This document shows positions 9,974 to 18,616 of a stretch of 64,000 nt of DNA, piece after piece. The first letter of the stretch is position 1. Each line of letters begins with the position of its first letter. The stretch covers positions 248,001 through 312,000 of the forward strand of contig JAWKJY010000002.1 of NCBI GenBank assembly GCA_041393535.1, given 5' to 3'. The position numbers and the translations under genes are program-made. Below the pieces are notes generated by a model. That model saw nothing but the letters and a program-made list of their open reading frames with translations, made no database searches and was not told the DNA's origin. The DNA is from JAWKJY01 sp041393535 (lineage in GTDB: Bacteria; Actinomycetota; Thermoleophilia; Gaiellales; Gaiellaceae).

Positions 9974-11152
9974 ATGGCATACGAGAACCTCACCGACGAG
10001 CAGCGGGAGGTCCGCGAGCTCATCCGCACCATCGCGCGCGAGCGGATCGCGCCTCGCGCCGCTGAGATCGACCACAGCTCCGAGTTCCCCTGGGACGTCG
10101 TCGAGCTGTTCCGGGAGCACGAGCTCTTCGGCCTCGCGCACGAGGAGCAGTACGGCGGCTCCGGCATCGGCATGCTGATGATGCTCGTCGCGATCGAGGA
10201 GGTCTCGCGCGTCTGCGCCACGAGCGGCCTCATCCTCGCGGTGCAGGAGCTGGGCTCGATCCCGCTCCGTCTCGCCGGCGACGAGGAGCAGAAGCAGCGC
10301 TGGATCCCGAGGCTCGTGTCCGGCGAGTGGCTCGGCGCGTACGCGCTGACCGAGCCGGGCTCGGGCTCCGACTCGGCGGCGATGCTGACGACCGCGCGCC
10401 GCGAGGGCGACGAGTACGTGATCGACGGCGCGAAGCGCTTCATCACGAACGCGGGCGTCGCGGACGTCTACACCGTCTTCGCGAAGACCGACCCGACGGC
10501 GGGGCACCGGGGCATCTCGGCCTTCGTCGTCGAGAAGGACACGCCCGGGTTCTCGGTGCCGCGGATCGAGCCGAAGATGGGCATCAAGGGCTCGACGACC
10601 GGCGAGCTGCTCTTCGAGGGCTGCCGCGTCCCGGCAGGCAACCTGCTCGGCGAGGAGGGCGAGGGCTTCAAGATCGCGATGCGGGTGCTCGACCGCTCGC
10701 GCCCCGGCGTCGCCGCGCAGGCGCTCGGCATCGCCCAGGGGGCGACCGACTACGCCCTCGACTACGCGAAGACGCGCGAGACGATGGGCAAGCCGATCGC
10801 GCAGCACCAGCTGATCCAGGGCAAGCTCGCCGACATGGAGACGGCGACCGAGGCCGGCCGCCTCCTGCTGTACAAGGTCGGCCAGATGATCGACGCGGGC
10901 GTCGACGGCGCCGAGCTGACGAAGGCCTCCGCGCAGGCGAAGCTGTTCTGCTCGGACACCGCGATGTGGGTCTCGACCGAGGCCGTCCAGATCCTCGGCG
11001 GCTACGGCTACATCCAGGAGTACCCCGTCGAGCGGATGATGCGCGACGCCAAGATCACCCAGATCTACGAGGGCTCAACAGGATCCGCGCCCGTGATCGC
11101 CCGCGAGATGCTGCGCGAGAACCGCGCCTCGCTGCTCGCCGGCGTCGCCTGA
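9974..11152 (+). CDS. Acyl-CoA dehydrogenase (short/medium/branched-chain type)
   Basis: 392 residues, full length for the FAD-dependent acyl-CoA dehydrogenase family. Visible signatures are LTEPGSGSDSAAM (flavin-binding), FITNAGVADVYTVFAKTD, the SRPGVAAQALGIAQGA region and QILGGYGYIQEYPVERMMRDAKITQIYEG, in which the last Glu is the usual catalytic base. The six residues after IYEG (STGSAP) do not match the family consensus TNQIQR-like motif. Translating the same stretch in the neighbouring frame gives a near-consensus NRIRA, so two compensating single-base indels are likely at about 11,073-11,092. It should oxidise acyl-CoA to enoyl-CoA in fatty-acid or branched-chain amino-acid degradation. 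Confidence 0.93.
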   Translation: MAYENLTDEQREVRELIRTIARERIAPRAAEIDHSSEFPWDVVELFREHELFGLAHEEQYGGSGIGMLMMLVAIEEVSRVCATSGLILAVQELGSIPLRLAGDEEQKQRWIPRLVSGEWLGAYALTEPGSGSDSAAMLTTARREGDEYVIDGAKRFITNAGVADVYTVFAKTDPTAGHRGISAFVVEKDTPGFSVPRIEPKMGIKGSTTGELLFEGCRVPAGNLLGEEGEGFKIAMRVLDRSRPGVAAQALGIAQGATDYALDYAKTRETMGKPIAQHQLIQGKLADMETATEAGRLLLYKVGQMIDAGVDGAELTKASAQAKLFCSDTAMWVSTEAVQILGGYGYIQEYPVERMMRDAKITQIYEGSTGSAPVIAREMLRENRASLLAGVA

Positions 11153-11172
11153 TCGGCGCCAGACTTCCCGAC

Positions 11173-11204
11173 CGGAGCCCGGTGGACGTCGTCCCCGGGC
11201 TCCG
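11173..11204 (+). terminator. Hairpin after the acyl-CoA dehydrogenase gene
   Basis: Perfect 10-bp inverted repeat CGGAGCCCGG/CCGGGCTCCG with a 12-nt loop, 20 bp after the stop. There is no T-tract, as is common for actinobacterial terminators. It also lies downstream of the convergent secreted-protein gene. Confidence 0.55.
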
Positions 11205-11244
11205 CGGCGTTCCCGGCCGCGCCCGTCGCGTCGCGCCGCCGGGC

Positions 11245-11961
11245 TCAGCCCGTGCGGCGGAGCACGAGCTTCGCGCGCTCGGTGATCGTCGCGACCGTCG
11301 TCTCCTTCCCGTCGGCGAAGCCGACGAGCGGGATGACGCGCTTGACCCCGAGCGAGAGCGTCTCGCCGACGTCCACGCGCTCGAGCCGCCCGAGCGAGAC
11401 CGCGGTGCCGCGCGTCTCGCGGCCCGTGGCCGGCACGGTGCCGAGCGGGAGGCCCGGGAGCACGGCCCCGCACGACGGCGTCGCCATGAACGGCGCATAG
11501 GCGTCCAGGCCGTCGATCGCGACGACGATCGACTTCTCGTCGCGGCGGGCGGCGACGAACGTGATCGTCGGGACGCCGGGGCGCTCGAAGAAGGCCTTGG
11601 TCAGCCGCCGGAAGGAGGTCGAGCAGGTCGCGGTGCGCCCGCCCGCGAACGCGACGGTCGCCGTCCCGGTCGCGGTGCCCCTGATGCCCCGCAGCGGCGA
11701 GCCCGGCCACTCGGGCTCGCGCGCGGCCCGCGGGAGCTCGTCGACGTCGAGGTCGACGACGTTCTTCTTGCCGGTCATCGCCCAGCGGATCGTCGCCTTG
11801 GCCTGCGCGAAGTCCGGGCCCTCGCGCCCGTCGTGCTGGCCGTCGATCTCGATCCGGACGCTCCCGCTCGCCGAGTCCACCGCGTAGGTCGCGGCGGAGG
11901 CCGCTCCGGCCGGCGCGGCGAGGCCGACGGCGAGGGCGGCGATGGCGAGCGAGCGGCGCAC
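11245..11961 (-). CDS. Secreted protein of unknown function
   Basis: 238 residues from a GTG at 11961. Residues 1-25 (RRSLAIAALAVGLAAPAGAASA) make a Sec signal peptide with an Ala-X-Ala cleavage site. The mature part is rich in beta-strand-like alternation and ends at VLRRTG. It contains two cysteines (ATCSTSF, TPSCGAVL) that could form one disulfide. The overall pattern (YAVDSASGSVRIEIDG, VVDLDVDEL) faintly recalls YceI-type lipid-binding barrels, but I do not recognise the family with confidence. TAGCCT lies 10 nt upstream of the start. It has no operon partner; the gene converges on the acyl-CoA dehydrogenase. Confidence 0.7.
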   Translation of the reverse strand: MRRSLAIAALAVGLAAPAGAASAATYAVDSASGSVRIEIDGQHDGREGPDFAQAKATIRWAMTGKKNVVDLDVDELPRAAREPEWPGSPLRGIRGTATGTATVAFAGGRTATCSTSFRRLTKAFFERPGVPTITFVAARRDEKSIVVAIDGLDAYAPFMATPSCGAVLPGLPLGTVPATGRETRGTAVSLGRLERVDVGETLSLGVKRVIPLVGFADGKETTVATITERAKLVLRRTG

Positions 11962-12013
11962 GGGACGTCCTAGGCTAGCGACGCGACCGGCCGGGCCGCT
12001 CGGCGATCCGGCG

Positions 12014-12577
12014 TCACGCCCGCTGCGCCCGGGCCGCGGCCTTCGCCGCACGCTTGCCGGCCTGGTAGCTCGCGAGGGCCTCCTGCGAGTCGACGTCCCC
12101 GAGGCACGCGCGCTCGGGCAGCAGCTCCGCGAGCCCGGGCAGGTCGACGCCCAGGCGCTTCGCGAGCACGGCGGTCAGCGAGCGCGTCTTCATGTCGCCG
12201 AAGCCGGGCAGTGCGCCGATGCGCGCGACGAGGTCGGCGCCGTCCCGCGCCTCGCCCCAGACGCGGCCCGCGTCGCCGTCGTAGTCCTCGACGAGCGTCC
12301 GGCAGAGCTCCTGGGTCCGCTGGGCCATGCTGCCCGGGAAGCGGTGGAGCGCCGGCTTCTCGCGGAACGCCTGCTCCAGCTCGGCCGGGTCCATCGCGGC
12401 GATCCGCCCCGCGTCGAGGCCGCCGAGGCGCCGCTGCAGCTCGAGCGGGCCCGAGAAGGCCTTCTGCACCGGGACCTGCTGGTCGAGGACGAACCCGATC
12501 ACGAGCGCGAGCGGCTCGCGCGCCAGGAGCGCGTTCGCCTCGTCGGAGTCGGTGAAGTGGAGCCGGTCGTCAGCCAT
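12014..12577 (-). CDS. HhH-GPD-type DNA glycosylase-like protein (TIGR03252 group)
   Basis: 187 residues. The family features are LVIGFVLDQQVPVQKAFSGP, KPALHRFPGSMAQR and a helix-hairpin-helix-like LPGFGDMKTRSLTAVLAKRLG. It matches an actinobacterial family annotated as uncharacterised HhH-GPD base-excision repair proteins. No catalytic Lys of the OGG1/MutY type is obvious, so enzymatic activity is uncertain. The C-terminus is a basic KRAAKAAARAQRA tail. The ATG at 12577 has TAGCCT 6 nt upstream. It is transcribed in the same direction as the adjacent GYD protein gene, which has its own -10. Confidence 0.8.
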   Translation of the reverse strand: MADDRLHFTDSDEANALLAREPLALVIGFVLDQQVPVQKAFSGPLELQRRLGGLDAGRIAAMDPAELEQAFREKPALHRFPGSMAQRTQELCRTLVEDYDGDAGRVWGEARDGADLVARIGALPGFGDMKTRSLTAVLAKRLGVDLPGLAELLPERACLGDVDSQEALASYQAGKRAAKAAARAQRA

Positions 12578-12586
12578 GCGCCAAGG

Positions 12587-12913
12587 CTACTCGCCCGGGG
12601 CGCGGTAGGGCAGCGTGCCCACGCGCTCGACGGCTGCGAGCAGCTCCTCGACGTCGAGGAGCACGGTCGTCGCCAGCGAGCGGTAGTGCCCGCTGGAGGC
12701 GATCAGGAGCGAGACGGCCGCGGCCTCGACGTTCCCGGGCAGCTCGACGAGGAGGTAGGCGTCGGTCGGCCCGAACGCGTACCAGAGCCCGTGCAGCCGC
12801 CCGCCCGCCGCCTCGATCGTGCGCCCGGCGGCCTCGCGGCGATCCTCCGGGTGCGCGAGCAGCGCCCGCCACGACTCGGGCTCGATGGTCGCCTGCACGA
12901 GGTAGAGCGCCAT
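12587..12913 (-). CDS. GYD-domain protein
   Basis: 108 residues of the ferredoxin-like GYD family: MALYLVQATIEPESWRALL at the N-terminus, RTIEAAGGRLHGLWYAFGPTDAYLLVELP in the middle, and an AAVSLLIASSGHYRSLATTVLL core. The function of GYD proteins is not established; they are small and cytoplasmic, probably dimeric. CATGAT sits exactly 6 nt before the ATG. The gene is divergent from lhr, with 93 bp between the two start codons, and lies 9 bp upstream of the HhH-GPD gene. Confidence 0.8.
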   Translation of the reverse strand: MALYLVQATIEPESWRALLAHPEDRREAAGRTIEAAGGRLHGLWYAFGPTDAYLLVELPGNVEAAAVSLLIASSGHYRSLATTVLLDVEELLAAVERVGTLPYRAPGE

Positions 12914-12994
12914 GGGCGGATCATGCGAGCGCGGTCGGACGAGTCGTCACACATTCGTCACGGCCCGGGCCTTCCAGATCGAACACGCGTTCGC

Positions 12995-13000
12995 TACGGT
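12995..13000 (+). promoter_or_regulatory. Putative -10 element (TACGGT), leaderless, for lhr
   Basis: TACGGT with a 6-nt spacer (AGGCGC) to the ATG at 13007. It supports this start over the in-frame GTG further downstream. Confidence 0.5.
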
Positions 13001-13006
13001 AGGCGC

Positions 13007-16000
13007 ATGTCCAGCGGAGATGCACCCGGCTACGCTGGCGAGGTGGACCCCCTCGCCGCCTTCAGCCCGACGGTCAGGGACTGGTTCGGGCGGGCGTTCG
13101 AACGCGCGACGCCGCCTCAGGCGCTCGGCTGGCCGGCGATCTCGACCGGTGCGCACACCCTGATCCAGGCGCCGACCGGCTCCGGCAAGACGCTCGCGGC
13201 GTTCCTCTGGGCGCTCGACCGGGCCGAGCCGGGAGGCGGGACGCAGGTGCTCTACGTCAGCCCCTTGAAGGCGTTGAACTACGACGTGGAGCGGAACCTG
13301 CGCGGGCCGCTCGCGGGGATCGGGAGCGAGCTGCGCGTCGGCGTCCGCACGGGGGACACGCCGACGCGGGAGCGCGCCGACCTGCTCAAGCGGCCGCCGG
13401 AGATCCTGATCACGACGCCGGAGTCGCTGTTCCTGATGCTCACGTCGCAGGCGCGCGAGACCCTGCGGCCGGTGCGCTGGCTGATCGTCGACGAGGTCCA
13501 CTCGCTCGCGGGCACGAAGCGCGGCGCCCACCTCGCGCTCTCGCTGGAGCGGCTCGAGCGGCTGGTCGGCGACCGCGTCCAGCGGATCGGGCTCTCGGCC
13601 ACCCAGCGGCCGATGGAGGAGATCGGGCGCTTCGTCTCGGGTGGCCGGCCGATCGAGCTCGTGGACGCGGGCTCGCGGCGCGACCTCGACCTCGAGGTCG
13701 TCGTCCCGCTCGAGGACATGACGAGCCCCGAGGAGGGCTCCTCGATCTGGCCCTCGATCTACCCGCGCCTGCTCGAGCTCGTGCGCGCGCACGTCTCGAC
13801 GATCGTCTTCGTCAACAACCGTCGCCTGGCCGAGCGCCTCGCGCTGCGTCTGAACGAGCTCGCGCTCGAGGAGGACGCGGCCGCCGGTCGCGAGTCCTCG
13901 CCGACCCCGATCGCGCGCGCCCACCACGGCTCGCTCGCCCGGGAGCAGCGCGTCGAGATCGAGGAGCTGCTCAAGAGGGGCGAGATCCCCTGCCTCGTCG
14001 CGACCTCGTCGCTCGAGCTCGGCATCGACATGGGCGCCGTCGACCTCGTGATCCAGGTCGAGTCGCCGAAGTCGGTCGCGCGCGGCCTGCAGCGGGTCGG
14101 CCGGGCGGGCCACACGCTGGAGGGCCGCTCGAAGGGGCGGATCTTCCCGAAGTTCCGCGGCGACCTGCTCGAGTCCGCGGTGGTCACGCAGCGGATGCTC
14201 GGCGGCGAGATCGAGGAGACCGTCGTGCCGCGCAACCCGCTCGACGTGCTCGCGCAGCAGATCGTCGCGATCGCCGCGGACGACGAGATCGCGGTCGACG
14301 AGCTGCACGAGCTCGTCCGCGGCGCCTGGAACTTCCGCGACCTGACGCGCGCCTCGCTCGAGAACGTGCTCGACATGCTCGCCGGCCGGTACCCGTCCGA
14401 GGAGTTCGCCGAGCTGCGCCCGCGCATCGTCTGGGACCGGGTCAAGGGTGCCGTGCGGGCCCGCGAGGGCGCGCGCCGCCTCGCGATCGCGAACGCCGGG
14501 ACGATTCCCGACCGGGGCCTCTTCGGCGTCTTCCTCGCGGACGGCGGGGGCCGGGTCGGCGAGCTCGACGAGGAGATGGTCTACGAGGCGCGGCAGGGCC
14601 AGACGTTCATGCTCGGGGCGTCCACCTGGCGGATCGAGGACATCACCCGCGACCGGGTGCTCGTGTCACCCGCGCCGGGCATCCCCGGATCCATCCCCTT
14701 CTGGAAGGGCGAGGGCACGGGACGGCCGTACGAGCTCGGCGAGGCGATCGGCCGCACCGCGCGCGAGCTGCTCGGCCTGCCGGACGAGCGCGCGCTCGAG
14801 CGGTTGACCACCGCCCACCGGCTCGACCGGCTCGCCGCCGAGAACCTCATGCGCTACCTCCGCGAGCAGGAGGAGGCGACGCGCGCGATCCCGTCCGACC
14901 GCACGGTGGTGCTCGAGCGCTTCCGCGACGAGATCGGCGACTGGCGTCTGTGCATCCTCACGCCTTTCGGCGGGCGCGTGCACGCCCCTTGGGGGCTCGC
15001 GCTCCAGTCCAGGCTCCGGGAGGCGCTGGGCCTCGAGGTGACCGCGATCTGGTCGGACGACGGGATCGCCCTCCACCTGCCCGACGCCGAGAACCCGCCT
15101 CCGACGGACGAGGTGCTCCTCGACCCGGACGAGCTCGAGGCGCTGCTTGTCGCCGAGCTCGGCGGCTCCGCGCTGTTCGGCGCGCGCTTCCGCGAGAACG
15201 CGGGGCGCGCCCTCCTGATCCCGCGCCGTCGGCCGGGCCAGCGGACGCCGCTCTGGCAGCAGCGGCTCAAGTCGCAGACGCTGCTCCAGGTCGCGAGGCG
15301 CTACCCCGACTTCCCGATCGTGCTCGAGACGGTGCGCGAGTGCGTCCGCGACGTGTTCGACCTGCCGGCACTGCGGCGGCTGCTCGCGGACGTCCGCGCG
15401 CGGCGGATCGACGTCGTCGACGTCGAGACGCCGTCGGCCTCGCCCTTCGCGTCGTCGCTCCTCTTCGACTACGTCGCGACGTACATGTACGAGGACGACA
15501 CGCCGATGGCCGAGCGCCGGGCCGCGGCGCTGTCGCTCGACCAGGACCTGCTGCGCGACCTGCTGGGCGCCGAGGAGCTGCGCGACCTGCTCGACCCCGC
15601 CGCGGTGGCCGAGGTGGAGGCGGACCTGCGCGGCCGGGCGCGCCCGGTGGATCAGCTGCACGACCAGCTGCTCCGGCGCGGCGACCTTCGGCAGGACGAG
15701 TACGACGCCGGGCTCGGCGAGGCGCTCGTGCGCGAGCGCCGCGCGGTCGTCGTCCGGCTCGCCGGCGAGCGGCGCCTGATCGCGGCCGAGGACGCCGGGC
15801 GCTATCGCGACGCCGCAGGGGTGATGCCGCCGGGCGGGCTGCCCGAGGCGTTCCTCGACGGCGGCGACGACCCGCTCGGCTGGCTGCTCGTGCGCTTCGC
15901 CCGCGGCCGCGGGCCCTTCACGACCGCCGACGCGGCCTCGCGCTTCGGGCTCGACCTGCCCGCCGTCGAGGAGGCGCTCGGTCGCCTGGAGCTCGACGGG

Positions 16001-17308
16001 CGCCTCGTGCGCGGCGAGCTGCGCCCCGGCGGGCCGGAGCGGGAGTGGTGCGACCCGGACGTTCTACGCCGGCTGCGGCGCGCGACGCTCGCCAGGCTGC
16101 GCCGGGAGATCGAGCCCGTCGAGCCCGCGGCGCTCGCCTGCTCTCCTTCCCGGCTTTCGGCAGGGCGTGATCGCAAGGCGTCGCTCCGCGAGGCGCTCGT
16201 CCCGCTGCAGGGCATCGCGCTCCCGGTGAACCTCTGGGAGACGGACGTGCTGCCGCGGCGCGTCCCCGGCTACCAGCCTGCCTGGCTCGACCAGCTGTGC
16301 GCCTCGGGCGAGGTCGTCTGGGTCGGCGCGGGGCTCGAGCGCGTCGCCCTCCTCTACCGGGAGGACGCGCCTGCGCTCGGACGTCCCGGGGCGCTGCCGC
16401 CGCCCACGGGCGAGCCGCACGAGGCGATCCGCGCCGCCCTGACGGACGCCGCCCTGTTCTGGCACGACCTGCTGCACGCGACCCACCTGGAGCCCGAGCT
16501 CGCGCTCCCGGCGCTCTGGGACCTCGTCTGGAGCGGCGAGGTGACGAACGACGCGTGGCAGCCGCTCCGGGCCCCGCGGCGCTTCGAGGCCGTCGTGCGC
16601 CCAGAGCGGCGGGCTCGTCGCTTCTCCCGGACGCGGGCCCAGCGTCCGACGGCGACCCAGGGACGGTGGTCGCTGGCTGCACGGCTCTTCCCGGGCGAGC
16701 CCGATCCGCGCGCCCTGGCGGAGCTTCTGCTCGAGCGGCAGGGCATCGTCACGAGGGACGGCGTCCGGGCCGAGGGCGTGCCGGGCGGCTACGCCGCCGT
16801 CTACCAGGAGCTGCGCCGGCTCGAGACGGTCGGCGTCTGCCGGCGCGGCTACTTCGTGGAAGGCCTCGGCGGCGCGCAGTTCGCCCTCCCGGGTGCCGTG
16901 GAGCGCCTCCGTGAGCGCCCCGCGGACGACGGCGAGCCGGCGCGTGCGCTCGTGCTGGCCGCGGCCGACCCGGCTCAGCCCTACGGCGCGTCGCTGCCGT
17001 GGCCGAAGCGCGCCGGCGGGCGCGCCGCGCGGGTCGCCGGCGCGCTCGTCGTGCTGCTCGACGGCCTGCCCGTCCTCTACGTCGAACGGGGTGGGAAGAC
17101 CCTCGTGCCGCTGGAGGATCCGGACGACGCGCGCCTCCGGATCGCGCTCACCGGGCTGGTCGATCACGTGCGCGGCAGCCGGGGTGCAAGGCTCGCTGTC
17201 GAACGGTTCGACGGCACAGCCGTCGCCGAGTCAGGGATCATGGCGGTGCTCGTGGAACTCGGATTCGTCGTCGGGCCCCGCCGGGCTGTCCTCAGGAGCC
17301 GCGCATGA
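13007..17308 (+). CDS. lhr: Lhr-type ATP-dependent DNA helicase
   Basis: 1433 residues, close to the size of full-length Lhr. The helicase core is complete: Walker A APTGSGKT at 55-62, motif Ia VSPLKALNYD, the DEAD-box equivalent DEVH at 162-165, motif III LSATQ, and motifs V/VI ATSSLELGIDMGAVDLV and QRVGRAGHT. A winged-helix and Lhr-core region follows, then a long C-terminal Lhr extension with a glycosylase-associated DUF4635-like end. Lhr proteins are 3'-5' translocases that unwind RNA:DNA hybrids and are linked to mitomycin-damage repair in mycobacteria. The gene overlaps the next by ATGA, so a small membrane protein is co-translated. Confidence 0.95.
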   Translation: MSSGDAPGYAGEVDPLAAFSPTVRDWFGRAFERATPPQALGWPAISTGAHTLIQAPTGSGKTLAAFLWALDRAEPGGGTQVLYVSPLKALNYDVERNLRGPLAGIGSELRVGVRTGDTPTRERADLLKRPPEILITTPESLFLMLTSQARETLRPVRWLIVDEVHSLAGTKRGAHLALSLERLERLVGDRVQRIGLSATQRPMEEIGRFVSGGRPIELVDAGSRRDLDLEVVVPLEDMTSPEEGSSIWPSIYPRLLELVRAHVSTIVFVNNRRLAERLALRLNELALEEDAAAGRESSPTPIARAHHGSLAREQRVEIEELLKRGEIPCLVATSSLELGIDMGAVDLVIQVESPKSVARGLQRVGRAGHTLEGRSKGRIFPKFRGDLLESAVVTQRMLGGEIEETVVPRNPLDVLAQQIVAIAADDEIAVDELHELVRGAWNFRDLTRASLENVLDMLAGRYPSEEFAELRPRIVWDRVKGAVRAREGARRLAIANAGTIPDRGLFGVFLADGGGRVGELDEEMVYEARQGQTFMLGASTWRIEDITRDRVLVSPAPGIPGSIPFWKGEGTGRPYELGEAIGRTARELLGLPDERALERLTTAHRLDRLAAENLMRYLREQEEATRAIPSDRTVVLERFRDEIGDWRLCILTPFGGRVHAPWGLALQSRLREALGLEVTAIWSDDGIALHLPDAENPPPTDEVLLDPDELEALLVAELGGSALFGARFRENAGRALLIPRRRPGQRTPLWQQRLKSQTLLQVARRYPDFPIVLETVRECVRDVFDLPALRRLLADVRARRIDVVDVETPSASPFASSLLFDYVATYMYEDDTPMAERRAAALSLDQDLLRDLLGAEELRDLLDPAAVAEVEADLRGRARPVDQLHDQLLRRGDLRQDEYDAGLGEALVRERRAVVVRLAGERRLIAAEDAGRYRDAAGVMPPGGLPEAFLDGGDDPLGWLLVRFARGRGPFTTADAASRFGLDLPAVEEALGRLELDGRLVRGELRPGGPEREWCDPDVLRRLRRATLARLRREIEPVEPAALACSPSRLSAGRDRKASLREALVPLQGIALPVNLWETDVLPRRVPGYQPAWLDQLCASGEVVWVGAGLERVALLYREDAPALGRPGALPPPTGEPHEAIRAALTDAALFWHDLLHATHLEPELALPALWDLVWSGEVTNDAWQPLRAPRRFEAVVRPERRARRFSRTRAQRPTATQGRWSLAARLFPGEPDPRALAELLLERQGIVTRDGVRAEGVPGGYAAVYQELRRLETVGVCRRGYFVEGLGGAQFALPGAVERLRERPADDGEPARALVLAAADPAQPYGASLPWPKRAGGRAARVAGALVVLLDGLPVLYVERGGKTLVPLEDPDDARLRIALTGLVDHVRGSRGARLAVERFDGTAVAESGIMAVLVELGFVVGPRRAVLRSRA

Positions 17309-17811
17309 TCGCCGCCGCCGGGCTCGACGCGCTGCCGCTCGCACGGTCGCTCGGGCTCGATGCGTTCATGTGGCTCGGCATCCCGACGCTCGTCTACGGC
17401 GGGGTCCTCGCCCTGGGCGCGCTCGCGGTCGGACGTCGGCTCGGCCGTGGGTCGGCGCTCGCGTTCGGCCTGCCCTCGGTCCTCGGCGTCGCGCTGATCG
17501 GGCTCGCGCTCGCGCTGTTCGCCGCGATCGGCGCCGAGCTGGTCGCCGGCGGCGACGATCCGACCTCGGACGCGTTCGTCGGCTGGGGGCGCTTCGTCCT
17601 GGTCGGCGCCTACGTCCTGAGCGTCGCGCTCGCCATGCTGCTCGGCCGGATCGTCGCGCTTCGGGCGCACGTCAGCGTCGCGCGCTACGTCGCGGCCGTG
17701 GCGACGGCCGTCTTCTTCTTCGTGATCGTCAGCGCGCCGTTCTCGTCGTACGTGAACGCGTGCCATGTCGGCGACTCGATCCTGATCACCGCCGACGTGA
17801 GCTGCCGCTGA
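17305..17811 (+). CDS. Small integral membrane protein of unknown function
   Basis: 168 residues with four predicted transmembrane helices (about 22-45, 52-76, 88-112, 118-142). The C-terminal segment is short and probably extracytoplasmic, with two cysteines (NACHVGDS, ADVSC). The ATG at 17305 overlaps the lhr stop in ATGA, so expression depends on translation of the helicase. I do not recognise the family. Coupling of a membrane protein to Lhr has no obvious explanation from known biology. Confidence 0.75.
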   Translation: MIAAAGLDALPLARSLGLDAFMWLGIPTLVYGGVLALGALAVGRRLGRGSALAFGLPSVLGVALIGLALALFAAIGAELVAGGDDPTSDAFVGWGRFVLVGAYVLSVALAMLLGRIVALRAHVSVARYVAAVATAVFFFVIVSAPFSSYVNACHVGDSILITADVSCR

Positions 17812-17833
17812 GCGGCCTCCGGGCGCGGGCCGG

Positions 17834-17859
17834 CGACCCCCCTTCCGCGCGCGGGGTCG
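17834..17859 (+). terminator. Hairpin between the lhr operon and tpiA
   Basis: CGACCCC/GGGGTCG stem of 7 bp with a 12-nt loop, extendable by a bulged GC arm. It lies 22 bp after the membrane-protein stop and just before the tpiA -10 element. There is no T-tract. Confidence 0.45.
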
Positions 17860-17873
17860 GCCGCCCGCTCGAC

Positions 17874-17879
17874 TACCAT
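17874..17879 (+). promoter_or_regulatory. Putative -10 element (TACCAT), leaderless, for tpiA
   Basis: TACCAT, then six bases (GCCGGC), then the GTG start at 17886. The same GCCGGC-GTG arrangement occurs at the helicase gene at 7007. Confidence 0.5.
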
Positions 17880-17885
17880 GCCGGC

Positions 17886-18616
17886 GTGTCCAAGCGGACG
17901 GTGGTCGCGGGCAACTGGAAGCTGTTCAAGGGGCCCGCGGCTGCGGCGGCGTTCTGCACCGCGCTTCGCGAGCAGGTCGCGCCGTCGGCCGTCGAGGTCG
18001 TCGTGTGCCCGCCGTTCGTCTCGCTGGCGGCGGCCGTCGACGCCCTCGCAGGCAGCGGGATCGCCGTGTTCGCGCAGAACGCCCACTGGGCGTCGAGCGG
18101 CGCGTTCACCGGCGAGGTGGCCGCCGAGATGCTCGCCGAGCTCGGCGTCTCGGGCGCGATCGTCGGGCACTCGGAGCGGCGGCAGCTCTTCGGCGACACG
18201 GATGAGAGCGTCGCCCGGCGGGCCGCGCACGTCCTGGAGGCCGGCCTGCAGGCGATCGCGTGCGTCGGTGAGCTCGAGGCCGAGCGCGACGCCGGCATCA
18301 CCGAGGACGTCCTCCGCCGTCAGGTGGCGGCGATCGCCGACGTGGTCGGGACGCACCCGGGCCCGTGCTCGCGTACGAGCCCGTCTGGGCGATCGGGACC
18401 GGCCGCACCGCAACCCCCGACCAGGCCCAGGAGGCGCACGCCTTCGTTCGCAGCCTGCTCGACGTACCCATCCTCTACGGCGGCTCGGTCAAGCCCGAGA
18501 ACGCCGCCGAGCTGCTCGCCTGCCCCGACGTCGACGGCGCCCTCGTCGGTGGCGCGTCGCTCGAGGTCGGGAGCTTCGCGGAGATCTGCGCGTGCGCGAC
18601 CGCGTTCCGCTCGTAG
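17886..18616 (+). CDS. tpiA: Triosephosphate isomerase, frame broken near 18360
   Basis: About 244 residues with one missing base restored. The first frame carries the substrate-binding Lys12 (AGNWKLFKG), the catalytic His95 (VGHSERRQLFGDTDE) and ends after VVGTHPG. The second frame, from about 18,362, carries the catalytic Glu (AYEPVWAIGTG) and the phosphate-gripping LYGGSVKPENA and GALVGGASL. The break falls in a CCCGGGCCC run. The enzyme interconverts dihydroxyacetone phosphate and glyceraldehyde-3-phosphate and is normally indispensable. A base-calling error is therefore the best explanation. The 3' end overlaps gpmI by 25 bp, so the two glycolytic genes form an operon. Confidence 0.88.
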
